58,457 bases of DNA from Desulfobacula sp. (GCA_013792075.1 VMSR01000070.1:1-58457); one strand, 5' to 3'. Shown: positions 7,539 through 17,540, counted from the stretch's first letter. Made by a program: numbers and translations. Notes: generated by a model not told the origin, from the sequence alone.

Positions 7539-7543
7539 TTTTA

Positions 7544-7619
7544 TGGTAGGCACGATCAGACTTGAACTGACGACTTCTACCGTGTCGAGGTAGCACTCTA
7601 CCAACTGAGTTACGCGCCT
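7544..7619 (-). tRNA. tRNA-Val (anticodon GAC), element attachment site
   Basis: The minus strand folds as a full 76-nt tRNA: acceptor AGGCGCG/CGTGCCT with encoded CCA (7546-7544), D stem ACTC/GAGT, anticodon stem CTACC/GGTAG, T stem GTCAG/CTGAT and T loop TTCAAGT. The anticodon loop is TCGACAC, giving anticodon GAC (Val, codon GUC). Position 33 reads C, whereas bacterial tRNAs almost always have U33. A73 fits valine identity. The 3' end faces the integrated element. Confidence 0.9.
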
Positions 7620-7632
7620 TTAACGTCTGCTG

Positions 7633-7661
7633 TTTTTATCAAACCCTGTATTTTGTGTCAA
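7633..7661 (-). promoter_or_regulatory. Promoter of tRNA-Val
   Basis: On the minus strand TTGACA (7661-7656), a 17-bp spacer and TAAAAA (7638-7633) lie just upstream of the tRNA 5' end at 7619. The -35 is perfect and the -10 matches four of six positions. Confidence 0.65.
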
Positions 7662-7674
7662 GAGAAACCCAACC

Positions 7675-8922
7675 TTATTCATTTGTTTTTTCTTTGGTGT
7701 CTGTGTCATCCGCCCGGGGCAGGCCATCCTGTTTTTCAATAAACCGGATGGAGACCGACTGATCCGTCACTTCCGTCACCTCAATGCCAAACCCGTCAAA
7801 GGATTTGAGCATCACGGCATCGGCAAATTGTTGGGGGCTTCCCTTAAAAACAATATCCATAACGGCATTGTCGGTGCCGATCTCCTTGGGTTGCATGTTT
7901 TCAATGTCCTGGATTTCCCTGAGTTCTTTTTTCAGGGCAATGAACCGGGGCAGAAATTGTTCTCCTGAAATGGTGACATTGAACATATTTTCCTGTCTTA
8001 GCCGCTTGCTCCAGAAGGCATCGATTTTTTGGCTCAGATCCAGGGCAGACGCCACAGCCGCCTCGGCAATGGCTCCCCCGGATGCTTCCTGGCCCGGGAT
8101 GCTTTTTGCCGTTGCCTGGCTCACAGCGTTCAGTACTTCTTTCCCGGATGTAAGATCGTACCCTTTCAGGTCAATCACAGCATCAAATATTTTTTCATCC
8201 CCCATGCGGTTAACCGATTCCGATGCCCCGGTCTTTCCCATAACCACCATATCCGCCTTGAGAACCTTGCCCAGCTTCATGGCAGCATCGATATCGTAAA
8301 TGGATGTGAACTGGATATTGTAAAAAGAGGGATCCGGCCGGTCCGGGCCTGTCACTGCCAGTTTGAATCGATTTTGAACCATCTTTTCCAAAATAATCGT
8401 TTCCGAAAGGGCGGAATAGGGCTCTGGATTGTTTCCCCACCAATAGCTGGGAAGCAGCTTTTCAGGTGTCTGCTCAGCAATCAGAAAAAGGATCACAGGC
8501 TTATCTGTTGCGGCATTGAGTATCCTGGCATCGGTCAATTGTTTTTCGAGCAACTCCATGTTGATCTTGGATTCAACGCCCACCAGATAATATCCCTTGT
8601 GCTGCACCCCCCCCATCACCCGATAGGTGATCACATAGTCCGAGGCCCGGGGCAAAATATTTCCATACAAAAATTCAAGATTGGCGCCAAAGACCTGGCG
8701 GGAGACCAGGGATGCAAAGGCATTTTGAACCGCCTTTTCCAGGGCATCTTCCACTGCTTTTTTCTTGGCACCGGGAATGTCCTGTCCGCTGATCTTCTGC
8801 TGGCCTGTGGTCGCACCGGTCAATACCGTGACCGACCGCTCAGCAAATCCTGTCTCCTGGAAGAGGAGCAGCCCGAAAAGAATGGCAGCCATACACATGC
8901 CCGCCTGTTTTTTAGTCCCCAT
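7675..8922 (-). CDS. Exported protein of unknown function, FlgT-N-like, about 415 aa
   Basis: An N-terminal signal peptide (basic MGTKKQ, hydrophobic AAILFGLLLF, cleavage near G-F-A-E) directs export to the periplasm. Residues about 45-75 carry the G-x-x-x-A-K-K-K-A-V-E-D-A-L-x-K-A-V pattern seen in FlgT N-terminal and related exported proteins, followed by alpha/beta repeats that may bind the outer membrane or peptidoglycan. Start 8922 is preferred because AAGG is 7 bases upstream; the ATG at 8928 overlaps the previous stop (ATGA) but has AAGG too close. It is last in the htpG-rimO-prenyl synthase operon. A motility role is unproven; no flagellar genes are nearby. Confidence 0.6.
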   Translation of the reverse strand: MGTKKQAGMCMAAILFGLLLFQETGFAERSVTVLTGATTGQQKISGQDIPGAKKKAVEDALEKAVQNAFASLVSRQVFGANLEFLYGNILPRASDYVITYRVMGGVQHKGYYLVGVESKINMELLEKQLTDARILNAATDKPVILFLIAEQTPEKLLPSYWWGNNPEPYSALSETIILEKMVQNRFKLAVTGPDRPDPSFYNIQFTSIYDIDAAMKLGKVLKADMVVMGKTGASESVNRMGDEKIFDAVIDLKGYDLTSGKEVLNAVSQATAKSIPGQEASGGAIAEAAVASALDLSQKIDAFWSKRLRQENMFNVTISGEQFLPRFIALKKELREIQDIENMQPKEIGTDNAVMDIVFKGSPQQFADAVMLKSFDGFGIEVTEVTDQSVSIRFIEKQDGLPRADDTDTKEKTNE

Positions 8923-8924
8923 AA

Positions 8925-9908
8925 TCATACCTTTCTTTCAATTGAATAGTCTGCAATCATCTGCAGAAGGGCTTTTGAATCGGAATCCTCAAAAATGCCA
9001 AGTGATGCCTTGGCCTTTGTCACATGGTCGTTTGCCTGGCTCTGGGTATAGGCAATGCCCCCCAGGGCTGTCAGCTTTTCTTTTAAATTTTTAAATACGG
9101 TGCTGTCAAAGACAGGATCTGCCATCACGCCAACCATCCATTTACGATCACTGTCGCCAGCTTTTGCAAGGCTGTGAATCAGGGGCAGGGTTAGTTTCCC
9201 CTCCCGCATGTCTGCACCGGGATTTTTCCCCAGTTCTTCGGCTGTGGCCGTATAGTCCAGAAGATCGTCTGCCATCTGAAATGCCATGCCCAGATGGTAT
9301 CCATAGGAGGCCAGGGCCTTTTCCCGTTCTTCAGAAGCGCCGGAAATAATGGCCCCGCTCTGGCAGGCCCCCTGGATCAGGACCGCTGTTTTCTGCTCGA
9401 TGATCTTGAGGTATTCGGCTTCGGACAGATCTGTCCGGCCCTTTTGTTCCAATTGATCGATTTCCCCCTGGGACATGGCCTGGGTGATATGGGCGATCAC
9501 GGAAATCACACGGGGTTCACAGGTTTTAGCGGCAATGGCCAGCGCCCTTGCCAGAAGAAAATCCCCTGTAAGCACCACTTTGGGAGCCGACCATTTGGTA
9601 TGGGCGGCCTGTTTTCCCCGACGCAGGGTGGCCTCATCCACCACATCATCATGGAGCAGAGTGGCGGCATGGAGATATTCAAAAATAATGGAAAATAAAA
9701 TCTCAAACCCGGTTTCATACCCGCAGATCCGGGCGCTGTGGATCATGAGCAGGGGCCGCAGACGTTTTCCGCCGCTGAACAATAAATGGGAGGCAATTTC
9801 CCGAACCAGATCCAGGTTGGGGGCAAGATTTTCTTCCAGAGCCCTTTCCACCAGTGCAAGGTCAGGGGCCACCTGTCTCATAATCTTCGCCTTTATATCA
9901 GAACTCAT
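8925..9908 (-). CDS. All-trans polyprenyl diphosphate synthase, 327 aa
   Basis: Condenses isopentenyl diphosphate units onto an allylic primer to make a long prenyl chain, most likely the side chain of the respiratory quinone (menaquinone in sulfate reducers). The family signatures are present: first aspartate-rich motif LLHDDVVDEAT (about residue 84) and second QMADDLLDY (about 210), plus GGKRLRP near residue 48. Length is typical of octa/heptaprenyl synthases (IspB/HepT). The start overlaps the rimO stop as ATGA with GGAG upstream, so translation is coupled. Chain length cannot be read from the sequence. Confidence 0.88.
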   Translation of the reverse strand: MSSDIKAKIMRQVAPDLALVERALEENLAPNLDLVREIASHLLFSGGKRLRPLLMIHSARICGYETGFEILFSIIFEYLHAATLLHDDVVDEATLRRGKQAAHTKWSAPKVVLTGDFLLARALAIAAKTCEPRVISVIAHITQAMSQGEIDQLEQKGRTDLSEAEYLKIIEQKTAVLIQGACQSGAIISGASEEREKALASYGYHLGMAFQMADDLLDYTATAEELGKNPGADMREGKLTLPLIHSLAKAGDSDRKWMVGVMADPVFDSTVFKNLKEKLTALGGIAYTQSQANDHVTKAKASLGIFEDSDSKALLQMIADYSIERKV

Positions 9909-11242
9909 GCCATCTCCCCGGCAATATCATATTCAAACGCATCTGTTATTCTTACATGAACAAGGGTCCCGATTTCAAGTCCTTGTCCATAAATAAATGT
10001 CATCCCGTCCACCTCGGGTGCCTGGAATTGGGTCCGGCCGAGATAAACCCCTGGTTCGGGATTTTCCTCCACCAGCACGGGATAAACCTTTCCCACATGG
10101 CGCTGGTTGAGTTGTTCGGAAATCTTAGCCTGGGCTGCCATGAGGATGTCATGGCGCTGTTCTGCGATCTCCCCGGGCACATGGTCTTTGAATCCGTGGG
10201 AGGCAAGGTCATGGGAATCCGAATAGGTAAAAACCCCCAGATGGTCAAACCGGACCTGCTCTATAAACGCCTTCAAAATATCAAACTCTTCCTGGGTCTC
10301 CCCGGGAAATCCCACAATCAGGGTGGTGCGAAGGCAGGCCCCGGGGTCCAGTTTCCGGATCAATTTAAACAAGTCTGCAAGATCTTCCCGGGTATAGGGC
10401 CGTCCCATACGTTTGAGCATGGGGGTGGCGGCATGCTGGATGGGAACGTCATAATAGGAGCAGATATTTTCATGGGCGTGAACAGTTTTAATGATCCCAG
10501 GCCCTAAGGTCTTGGGATGGGTGTATAAAAACCGTATCCAGACACTGGGGTCCTGGGTTGCAAGTGTCGTGGCCAGGGAGGAAAGGACCCCGTCAAAGCC
10601 AATGGGGTCGGCAACCAGATCCTGGCCGTAATCCGTGGTGTTTTCCGCGGTAAGAATGATTTCTTTTACCCCCTTTGCCACAAGGGATACGGCCTCGGTA
10701 CAGATGTCCTTCATCGGCCTGGACCGCTGGGTCCCCCGCAGTTGGGGAATAATACAATAGGTGCAATGGCGGTTGCACCCTTCGGAAACCTTTATATAGG
10801 CAAACCCTTTTGAGATCAGCTCCCGGTCAATGGAAAGATCCTGAAATTTCCGCTGGTTGGGGTCGGGAAACATGGCCAGGGGGCTTTCCTGCCTGCCTTC
10901 CACCACATCCACGATCTGCTCACAGGCAGCTGTACCCAGAAAGGCATCCACCTCGGGCAGGCTGGCCAGAAGGTCTGCATCATCCTTATACCGCTGGGCC
11001 AGGCATCCTGTGGCAATGAGCTTTTTGCAGGCACCGGTCTGTTTGAACGCGGCCATCTCAAGGATCACATCCACTGCCTCCTCGGAGGCAGTGGAGATAA
11101 ATCCGCAGGTATTGACAATAATAACCTGGGCCAATGACGGATCATCGGTTCTCTTATGCCCCGCGGCCCCAAGCCTGCCCAGCATGATTTCGCTGTCCAC
11201 CTGGTTCCGGGAGCACCCGAGGGTTTCAAGAAAAACGATCAT
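9905..11242 (-). CDS. rimO: Ribosomal protein S12 methylthiotransferase RimO, 445 aa
   Basis: A radical-SAM methylthiotransferase that modifies the conserved aspartate of ribosomal protein S12. The N-terminal UPF0004 domain begins with [14 protein letters not shown] (first cluster Cys at 10). The radical-SAM motif CNRHCTYC lies near residue 150 and is followed by the [11 protein letters not shown] segment typical of this family. A C-terminal TRAM domain ends the protein. The [10 protein letters not shown] motif and length favour RimO over MiaB. Its ATG overlaps the htpG stop (ATGA at 11239-11242), so it is translationally coupled to htpG. Confidence 0.92.
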   Translation of the reverse strand: MIVFLETLGCSRNQVDSEIMLGRLGAAGHKRTDDPSLAQVIIVNTCGFISTASEEAVDVILEMAAFKQTGACKKLIATGCLAQRYKDDADLLASLPEVDAFLGTAACEQIVDVVEGRQESPLAMFPDPNQRKFQDLSIDRELISKGFAYIKVSEGCNRHCTYCIIPQLRGTQRSRPMKDICTEAVSLVAKGVKEIILTAENTTDYGQDLVADPIGFDGVLSSLATTLATQDPSVWIRFLYTHPKTLGPGIIKTVHAHENICSYYDVPIQHAATPMLKRMGRPYTREDLADLFKLIRKLDPGACLRTTLIVGFPGETQEEFDILKAFIEQVRFDHLGVFTYSDSHDLASHGFKDHVPGEIAEQRHDILMAAQAKISEQLNQRHVGKVYPVLVEENPEPGVYLGRTQFQAPEVDGMTFIYGQGLEIGTLVHVRITDAFEYDIAGEMA

Positions 11243-13161
11243 ATGGCTTTGGCCATGAGGTCTCCCAGAAGTGCGGAGAATCTTGCGGGATTGTCCAGCT
11301 TTCCGCCTTCGCTGATCACGGCAATATCATAGAGCAGATCAGAATAATCGGTGAGCACCGGATTTGTGGTGTCGGTCTCAAAGAGCCCTTTAATTTTTTC
11401 CAGGACCGGATGATTGACATTGACCTCCATCACCCGTTTCTGATCCGGTGTTTTCTGGCCCGAGGCTTTCAAAATTTTTTCCATGTAAGCGCTCATGCCC
11501 CAATCATCACCGGACAGGCAGGAAACAGAATCCTTGAGGCGGTTGGAAACCACCACATCCTTGACACGGGCTTCAAGCTTGCCCTTGAGAAAGGAAAGAA
11601 GCGCAGAATACTCGTTTTTCTTTTCATCATCCACCTTGTCCAGATCCAGGTCACCCTTTTCCGCGCTTTTTAATTTCTTTGTCTTGTATTCATGCAAAGA
11701 CTGGGTCACCCACTCGTCAATGGGGTCCACCATGAGCAGCACTTCAAAATCACGGGCTTTCAAAGATTCGAGCAAAGGCGAATTCAAAAGAGAGGTCAGG
11801 CTTTCACCGGTGAGAAAATAGATCTCTTTCTGGTCTTCCTTCATGTTGGCAATGTAGTCATCCAGGCTCACGGATTTATCCCCGGACTTGGTGGTCTTGT
11901 ACCGAAGCAGGGCGGCCAGACGCTCCTTGTTTTCATAATCGGTTGGGATCCCGGCCTTCAGGGACTGACCGAATTCTCCATAAAATTCTTCGTACTTTTC
12001 TTTTTCCATGCCTTCCAGGGTGGAAAAAATTTGTTTGACCAGGTTTTTTCTGATATTTCTCACCAGCCGGTCTTCCTGGAGGATTTCCCGGCTCACGTTG
12101 AGGTTCAGGTCCGGTGCATCAACAACGCCCTGGACAAACCCCAGATATTCGGGCAGAAGTTCCTTGCAGTCGTCCATGATAAAGACCCGTTTGCAATACA
12201 ACTGCATCCCGTTTTTTCTTTCCGGCCGAAACATGTCCATGGGGGCCTTGGACGGCAGGTACATGAGCACATCATACTCGGTCACCCCTTCAAATCTCTT
12301 GTGGATCGTCTCCAGGGGTTTGTCCCAGTTGTGGCTGATGTGCTTGTAAAATTCTTCATGCTCTTCGGGGGTAACATCTTCCTTTGCCCTGGCCCAGATG
12401 GCCTTCATGGAGTTAAGGGTCTCGTCTTTTCTGACTTTCCGATAGGTATCGCCAATGGGCTTTCCCTCGGAATCCTTGATGACCTCGTTTTCCGGGATGG
12501 GCTCACTTTTTTCCATGTTCATGATCACCGGGTAGGTCACAAAATCCGAATGCTTTTTAACAATGTGCTGGATGGTGTAATCCTCTGTAAAATCCTGGTC
12601 CCCTTCTTCCGGGTCTTTCAGAAACAGGGTGATGGACGTACCCCGTTTCTCTTTTTCAATCTCTTCAATTGTATAGGATCCTTTGCCGTCTGACTCCCAG
12701 CGGACCCCTTTTTCGGCCCCTGCTGCCCTTGTATCCAGACGGACCTTGTCTGCCACGATAAAAGCGGAATAAAAGCCCACACCAAACTGGCCGATGAGCT
12801 CAGGAGACAGACTGGTCTCTTTTTTGGATTTTTCCAGGGCTTCCATGAAAGCGGCTGTTCCGGACTGTGCAATGGTACCGATATTGTCGTTGACCTCGTC
12901 CAGGGTCATGCCGATGCCATTGTCGGAAATGGTAAAGGTTTTGGCTTCGGAATCCGTGGCCAGGCGAATGTGGAAATCCGTATCATCGGCAAAAAGTGCC
13001 GGCTCTGTCTGTTCCTTGAACCTGGCCTTGTCAATGGCATCCGATGCATTGGAGATCAGCTCCCGCACAAAGATCTCCTTATTGGAATACAAGGAATGAA
13101 TGATCAGGTGCAGCAGCTGCTGCACTTCGGTTTTAAATTTACGTGTCTTCTTTGTTCCCAT
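11239..13161 (-). CDS. htpG: Chaperone HtpG (Hsp90), 640 aa
   Basis: Bacterial Hsp90: an ATP-dependent cytoplasmic chaperone. The GHKL ATPase domain shows [31 protein letters not shown] and the lid [11 protein letters not shown]. Middle and C-terminal dimerisation domains follow to the normal length. Start 13161 (MGTKKTRK) follows GGGAG by 6 bases; the longer TTG start at 13179 overlaps that site. It is the first gene of a four-gene leftward operon with ATGA overlaps and faces the 318-aa gene at 13260 across about 100 bp. No heat-shock operator was identified. Confidence 0.95.
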   Translation of the reverse strand: MGTKKTRKFKTEVQQLLHLIIHSLYSNKEIFVRELISNASDAIDKARFKEQTEPALFADDTDFHIRLATDSEAKTFTISDNGIGMTLDEVNDNIGTIAQSGTAAFMEALEKSKKETSLSPELIGQFGVGFYSAFIVADKVRLDTRAAGAEKGVRWESDGKGSYTIEEIEKEKRGTSITLFLKDPEEGDQDFTEDYTIQHIVKKHSDFVTYPVIMNMEKSEPIPENEVIKDSEGKPIGDTYRKVRKDETLNSMKAIWARAKEDVTPEEHEEFYKHISHNWDKPLETIHKRFEGVTEYDVLMYLPSKAPMDMFRPERKNGMQLYCKRVFIMDDCKELLPEYLGFVQGVVDAPDLNLNVSREILQEDRLVRNIRKNLVKQIFSTLEGMEKEKYEEFYGEFGQSLKAGIPTDYENKERLAALLRYKTTKSGDKSVSLDDYIANMKEDQKEIYFLTGESLTSLLNSPLLESLKARDFEVLLMVDPIDEWVTQSLHEYKTKKLKSAEKGDLDLDKVDDEKKNEYSALLSFLKGKLEARVKDVVVSNRLKDSVSCLSGDDWGMSAYMEKILKASGQKTPDQKRVMEVNVNHPVLEKIKGLFETDTTNPVLTDYSDLLYDIAVISEGGKLDNPARFSALLGDLMAKAI

Positions 13162-13259
13162 GCTTAACTCCCGTTTCAATTATGTTTTGATCCTGTTTCA
13201 GGTTAAAATTGGTTCCCAATAATAATTGTGGCAAAAACCAAATTGTCAAGGCAGATCCG

Positions 13260-14216
13260 ATGAAATTCAAGTCCTTGACTCGTGATAGAAAATTTACGGT
13301 CTTTACCGGTTCCAGTGTCTTTGATACAATCAGCAAGGATCAAAAATCATTGCTTTTTTTAGGTACGGAGTCACCCATGAACCAGCTGACGGATATAAGA
13401 GACCGGGCCCATCTGCCGGGAAGCGAGGTAAAAAAACTCAATTTCATCAAAGATTCAAAGACCCTTGTGTTCCGGAAATATTATCGCTCCGGCCTGCGGT
13501 CCCATATTTTCGAGGTGCTTTTGGCCGAAGCGGTGCTAAAGGAAACCCAGGGAGAAATCATTGACGGCATCCGGATGTTTCCCAGGGCAAGACCTGTAAA
13601 AATGTTTCGAATATTGCGAAACCGGTTTGAGAGCAAAACGGCTGTTTTCCGGGAAATTGAAAAATATAACCTCCTGCTGAAATTTCTGGGAAAGAATTTG
13701 ATTGCCCTTTCCGAAGAGTTTCTGGTGGACTATAGGGGTACGGGAAAAAGCCAAATTGTCCTGTGCGGTCTCCAGGAATATGTGGCAGGCCCGATACTGG
13801 ATCCCTGGAGATTATTTGGTGAGGCTTCTTTGATGGATATCCTGCACAGCCACTCCCTGGTCGAACACGCAAAAAAAAATATCGCAATCTTTGTTAAAAA
13901 AATCCGGCAAATGATTGACCAGACCGGATATATTCCCGACCTTGCCGGCATCGGCAACCTGATATTAACCTGTACAGGGGATCTGAAATTGGTAGACATC
14001 AATAATATTGTTGAAATTAAGCTGGACGACACCATTCTTCTGGATGACAAGGGATACCCGTCCTGTGATGTCTCTATTGCGGTTTTGTCCATCCTTGAAC
14101 AGAATCTCCTTGGCAGGGACATCCCCATGGACGATCTGCTTTACCGGCATTTTCTGTCGACCGAAAGAAAAGACCGGGTAAAGGCCATTGAAAAAGAATT
14201 CTATACCAACCTATAA
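13260..14216 (+). CDS. Hypothetical protein, possible kinase-like fold, 318 aa
   Basis: A soluble protein of unknown family. The middle and C-terminal parts have an aminoglycoside/LPS-kinase-like flavour: a Lys in V-F-R-K-Y-Y, a long helical lobe, then P-D-L-A-G-I-G-N-L followed by L-K-L-V-D-I-N-N, which resembles the catalytic-loop and D-x-x-N/DFG region of small-molecule kinases. The start at 13260 (MKFKSLTR) follows AAGG by 8 bases; a TTG start at 13209 is possible. It precedes the two-component genes by 116 bp but may be a separate unit. The kinase-like reading is low confidence. Confidence 0.55.
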   Translation: MKFKSLTRDRKFTVFTGSSVFDTISKDQKSLLFLGTESPMNQLTDIRDRAHLPGSEVKKLNFIKDSKTLVFRKYYRSGLRSHIFEVLLAEAVLKETQGEIIDGIRMFPRARPVKMFRILRNRFESKTAVFREIEKYNLLLKFLGKNLIALSEEFLVDYRGTGKSQIVLCGLQEYVAGPILDPWRLFGEASLMDILHSHSLVEHAKKNIAIFVKKIRQMIDQTGYIPDLAGIGNLILTCTGDLKLVDINNIVEIKLDDTILLDDKGYPSCDVSIAVLSILEQNLLGRDIPMDDLLYRHFLSTERKDRVKAIEKEFYTNL

Positions 14217-14226
14217 TCTAAACCCC

Positions 14227-14239
14227 TGCCATTTTGGCA
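14227..14239. promoter_or_regulatory. Palindrome TGCCA-TTT-TGGCA upstream of the NtrC-like gene
   Basis: A perfect 5-bp inverted repeat with 3-bp centre, 94-106 bp upstream of the regulator ATG. The reverse-complement sequence reappears at 17541-17552 (12 of 13 bases), upstream of the sigma54 promoter of the HD-domain gene. The pair is a candidate upstream activating sequence for the regulator encoded at 14333. Confidence 0.5.
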
Positions 14240-14332
14240 CAATAAACCGCTTGTCCGGATTGATTTGTCCGCCATTTTTTTTTATACTCACTTTCCAAAT
14301 GGACTCAAACCACGATTACAATGGGATTGTAA

Positions 14333-15700
14333 ATGGAAAACCGGATACTTGTGATAGATGATGAAACAGATTTTTTAGATACCATCAAACGCGGGCTGGT
14401 CATCTCCGGGTATAAAAATATTCACACGGAGAACAATGCCGAAACTGCGCTTTCCTTTTTTAAAAATGGGGAAAAGTTTGATGCCGCACTCCTTGATATC
14501 ACCATGCCGGGAATGAATGGGATCAAACTGCTGGAAGAGATCAAAAAGATCAGTCCCCACACCGAATGTATCATGTTGACCGCCATGAATGAAGCCCAGA
14601 TGGCCGTTGACTGCATTCGAAAAGGGGCCTACGATTATCTGGTCAAGCCCATCTCAAAAAATGATCTCCTCTTATCTCTGAACCGGGCATTGGAACGAAG
14701 ACGGTTTTTAAAAATTCTGGCTTTGAGAAAAGAAACCCCTTTGAAAAATATCCGCCCTCCCAGGGATTTCTCTTCTATCATCACCCAATCTCCCAAGCTC
14801 ATCCGAATTCTTTGCGAGGCTGAGCTCCATGCTGCCAGCAAAGTTCCGGTTCTGATCACCGGAGACAGCGGGACAGGCAAAGAGCTTCTGGCCCGGGCTA
14901 TTCACAGGTCAAGCCCCAGGGCGTCTGCTGCCTTTTCCGCCATTAATATGGCATCCATGTCTTCAACCCTTTTTGATGCCGAATTTTTCGGCCATACCAA
15001 GGGGGCCTTCACAGGGGCCCAGGCAAAAAGGCCCGGATACCTCACCACAACGGACAAAGGAACTCTTTTTCTAGATGAAATCGGATCCCTTCCCCTGGAA
15101 CTTCAGGGCAAACTGCTCCGGGTTCTCCAGGAGGGAGAACATCTGCCCATTGGTACAGATACCCCCATTAAAACGGACATCCGGTTTATTGCTGCCACAA
15201 ATGAAACCATTGAAACGCTGGTCCTGAAAAATAAATTCCGGAAAGATCTCTATTACCGATTAAAAGGGGCATGGCTTCACCTGCCTGCCTTGAAAGAAAG
15301 AAGAGAAGATATTGCCTTGCTGACAACCTATTTTTTAGAACAATTGGGGGATAAGCCAAATTCAAACAAACTCCATCCCGAGACCCTGTCCCTTTTGGAA
15401 CGCTATCCCTATCCCGGAAATGTCCGGGAACTAAAATCCATTATCCAGTCCGCTTTTAACCTTTCCCAGGGCCAAATCATCACCCCCGGCCATTTGCCCG
15501 AACACGTCACAGCCAATAATACCCTTCCTTTTCTCCCGGGACAGGAGATTCTTGGGGTAGCCCCCCTATCCCTGGTGGAAAAAAAACATATCCTCCACGT
15601 GTATGAACATACTGGCCACAACAAATCAAAAACAGCCGTTCTTCTCGGCATCGGCCTGAATACACTCAGACGAAAGCTCAAATCCTATAGTATTTCATAA
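14333..15700 (+). CDS. NtrC-family sigma54-dependent response regulator, 455 aa
   Basis: A cytoplasmic transcription activator. Residues 1-120 are a receiver domain with acidic pocket VIDDE and phospho-acceptor Asp in ALLDITMPGMNG, and the conserved Lys in LVKPIS. The AAA+ domain (about 145-385) has Walker A GDSGTGKELLAR, the sigma54-contacting GAFTGA motif (TKGAFTGAQAKR) and Walker [10 protein letters not shown] Fis-type HTH closes the protein (KTAVLLGIGLNTLRRKL). All motifs needed to activate sigma54-RNA polymerase are intact. The hybrid kinase gene begins 43 bases downstream and is the probable partner. Target promoters may include that at 17658. Confidence 0.93.
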   Translation: MENRILVIDDETDFLDTIKRGLVISGYKNIHTENNAETALSFFKNGEKFDAALLDITMPGMNGIKLLEEIKKISPHTECIMLTAMNEAQMAVDCIRKGAYDYLVKPISKNDLLLSLNRALERRRFLKILALRKETPLKNIRPPRDFSSIITQSPKLIRILCEAELHAASKVPVLITGDSGTGKELLARAIHRSSPRASAAFSAINMASMSSTLFDAEFFGHTKGAFTGAQAKRPGYLTTTDKGTLFLDEIGSLPLELQGKLLRVLQEGEHLPIGTDTPIKTDIRFIAATNETIETLVLKNKFRKDLYYRLKGAWLHLPALKERREDIALLTTYFLEQLGDKPNSNKLHPETLSLLERYPYPGNVRELKSIIQSAFNLSQGQIITPGHLPEHVTANNTLPFLPGQEILGVAPLSLVEKKHILHVYEHTGHNKSKTAVLLGIGLNTLRRKLKSYSIS

Positions 15701-15743
15701 CGCCTATGTACCCGGCAGATCTTCATATTCAGGACAAACTGCA

Positions 15744-17537
15744 ATGACAAACCAAACCAAAATACTGATCATAGAGGATAACCTGGCTATCCTGGAGGCC
15801 TATACCAAGATCATAAGCCGGAAAGGGTATCAAACGGAGACTGCCTTCAACGGGCAGGAGGCCATTGGCAAACTGGATTCGTTCTTTCCGGATATTGTAT
15901 TATTGGACATCAGCCTTCCGGATATGAACGGATTCGATATTCTATCCATTATCCGGTCTGAAAATCGATTCCAGCAAATGTTTGTTATTATCTGCACCGG
16001 AATGATGACCAGCAGGGAACACCGAAACTACGGCCTTGAATCCGGTGCGGACGATTACCTGTACAAGCCTGTCACGGCAGATGTGCTTTTGGCAAGAATA
16101 AAGGCCATGGTCCGTATTAAGGAGACCGAGCATCAGCTGAGGAACGTCAATAAAACCCTTGAAACCAAAGTGGAAAAAAGAACAATTGCACTTCAGCAGA
16201 CCAATCAAATCCTCAAAGATGAGATCCGGGAGCATGAAAAAACCCTGGAAGCACTCAAAAAAGCCCAGGAAGACCTGGAGCAGAAGATTACAGACAGAAC
16301 CTTTCAGCTGCAAAAAGCCAACCGGGAGTTGCGAAATGAAATAAAAGAACGGAAACGGGCCCAGGAAGAATCGTTGAGCAAAGAAAACCATTTACGAACC
16401 GCCCAGAAAATTGCAAACATGGGAAGTTTTTTCACCTCTTTGAACGGTGAAATCCTTAACTGCTCAGATGGATTATACAGTCTGTTTGGGTATGTCCCGG
16501 GTCAAATACAGATGGATTATCGATTCCTGGCAGATCATATTTTTTCCCAGGACATAGACCGGTTTGAAAAAGATTTACAAACATTTTTCAAATACCATGG
16601 GCCCATTGACAATGAATACCGAATTGTTTGTAAAAAAGGCTCTATCAGAGAACTTCGGTTCATTGCCACGGCAAAACTGCATAAAGACGGTAAGACAACA
16701 GAGATTCAGGGGATTTTCCAAGACATTACCGAAAGAAAAAATATGGAGCGCCAGGTCATTCAGACGGAAAAACTGGCATCCCTGGGATTTCTTGTTTCAG
16801 GGATGGCCCATGAAATCAACAATCCCAATAATTTTATTTCCTTTAATATTCCGATTTTAAAAGATTACCTGGGCGCCATTCTTCCCATCATAGACGACCA
16901 TGCAAAGATCCGTAAAAATTTTGAAATCTGCAATATGACCTATCCGGATTTCAGAAAGGATCTGTTCAAGCTGGCGGACAATATTGAAAACGGGTCCCTC
17001 CGCATCCATAAAATTGTGACAAATCTTCGGAAATTCGTGCACATGAAAAGCAATGTGGCGTTTAGCCGGGTGGACATCAAAAAATTGATCCAGGGATGTT
17101 TGGAAATTGCCAGAGGCAAAATTAACCGGCTGGTTAAGACCGTTGAGGTCGCAATACCGGATAACCTGCCATCCCTTGAAACCTCACCTGAAATGCTTGA
17201 AATTGCCCTTACAAATCTTATCATCAATGCAGCCCAGGCATGTGATAAACCCGATTCATTTGTAAAGCTGCTGGTTTCCCATAATTTTCTTTTAGATCAA
17301 CACCTGGTGATTGATGTGATCGACAATGGATGCGGGATGGATGCCAAAACAATTTCCCGGGCCTTTGATCCTTTTTTTTCAACCAAAACCTCAAAGGAAG
17401 GAATCGGCATCGGGCTTTCCCTGTGCCATAATCTGATCACTTCCCTTGGGGGCAAGATTGAGGTTGAAAGCCAATTGGGCCAGGGGAGCTCCTTTCGACT
17501 GATTATACCCCTCCTTAAAAAGAAGCCGACCTCCTAG
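15744..17537 (+). CDS. Hybrid sensor kinase: receiver-coiled coil-PAS-histidine kinase, 597 aa
   Basis: No signal peptide or membrane span, so a soluble sensor. Order: N-terminal receiver (about 1-120; DIVLLDISLPDMNGF, Lys in LYKPVT), a long coiled coil (about 125-215) with heptad-like E/K/Q repeats, a PAS domain (about 215-335, ending ITERKNMERQ), HisKA with the phospho-His in SGMAHEINNP, and a HATPase domain with N-box NLIINAAQ, G1 DNGCGM and G2 GIGIGLSLC. It follows the NtrC-like regulator by 43 bases and probably phosphorylates it. The N-terminal receiver implies an input from a second phosphorelay. Confidence 0.9.
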   Translation: MTNQTKILIIEDNLAILEAYTKIISRKGYQTETAFNGQEAIGKLDSFFPDIVLLDISLPDMNGFDILSIIRSENRFQQMFVIICTGMMTSREHRNYGLESGADDYLYKPVTADVLLARIKAMVRIKETEHQLRNVNKTLETKVEKRTIALQQTNQILKDEIREHEKTLEALKKAQEDLEQKITDRTFQLQKANRELRNEIKERKRAQEESLSKENHLRTAQKIANMGSFFTSLNGEILNCSDGLYSLFGYVPGQIQMDYRFLADHIFSQDIDRFEKDLQTFFKYHGPIDNEYRIVCKKGSIRELRFIATAKLHKDGKTTEIQGIFQDITERKNMERQVIQTEKLASLGFLVSGMAHEINNPNNFISFNIPILKDYLGAILPIIDDHAKIRKNFEICNMTYPDFRKDLFKLADNIENGSLRIHKIVTNLRKFVHMKSNVAFSRVDIKKLIQGCLEIARGKINRLVKTVEVAIPDNLPSLETSPEMLEIALTNLIINAAQACDKPDSFVKLLVSHNFLLDQHLVIDVIDNGCGMDAKTISRAFDPFFSTKTSKEGIGIGLSLCHNLITSLGGKIEVESQLGQGSSFRLIIPLLKKKPTS

Positions 17538-17540
17538 GCA

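Larger units (their letters stand above)
1..7543. mobile_element. Integrated element (satellite/IME-like), right part, at tRNA-Val
   Basis: The tract from the window start to the 3' end of tRNA-Val carries a tyrosine integrase, a ribbon-helix-helix protein, a divergent putative regulator, an excisionase-like HTH protein and a primase-helicase, all compact and more AT-rich than the host genes to the right. The integrase is followed by one cargo gene and then the tRNA 3' end, the usual arrangement for insertion into a tRNA. No capsid, portal, tail, relaxase or conjugation gene is visible. The gene order resembles P4-like or PICI-like phage satellites and small integrative mobilizable elements. 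I found no second copy of the tRNA 3' end in positions 1-185, so the left attachment site must lie outside the window or has decayed. Bases 1-185 are an AT-rich stretch without a recognisable gene. Confidence 0.72.

Noticed and set aside
14236-14252. Sigma54-like match TGGCAC upstream of the NtrC-like gene
   Set aside because: The distance between GG and GC is 11 instead of 10 bases and the -12 element is poor; the palindrome reading is better.
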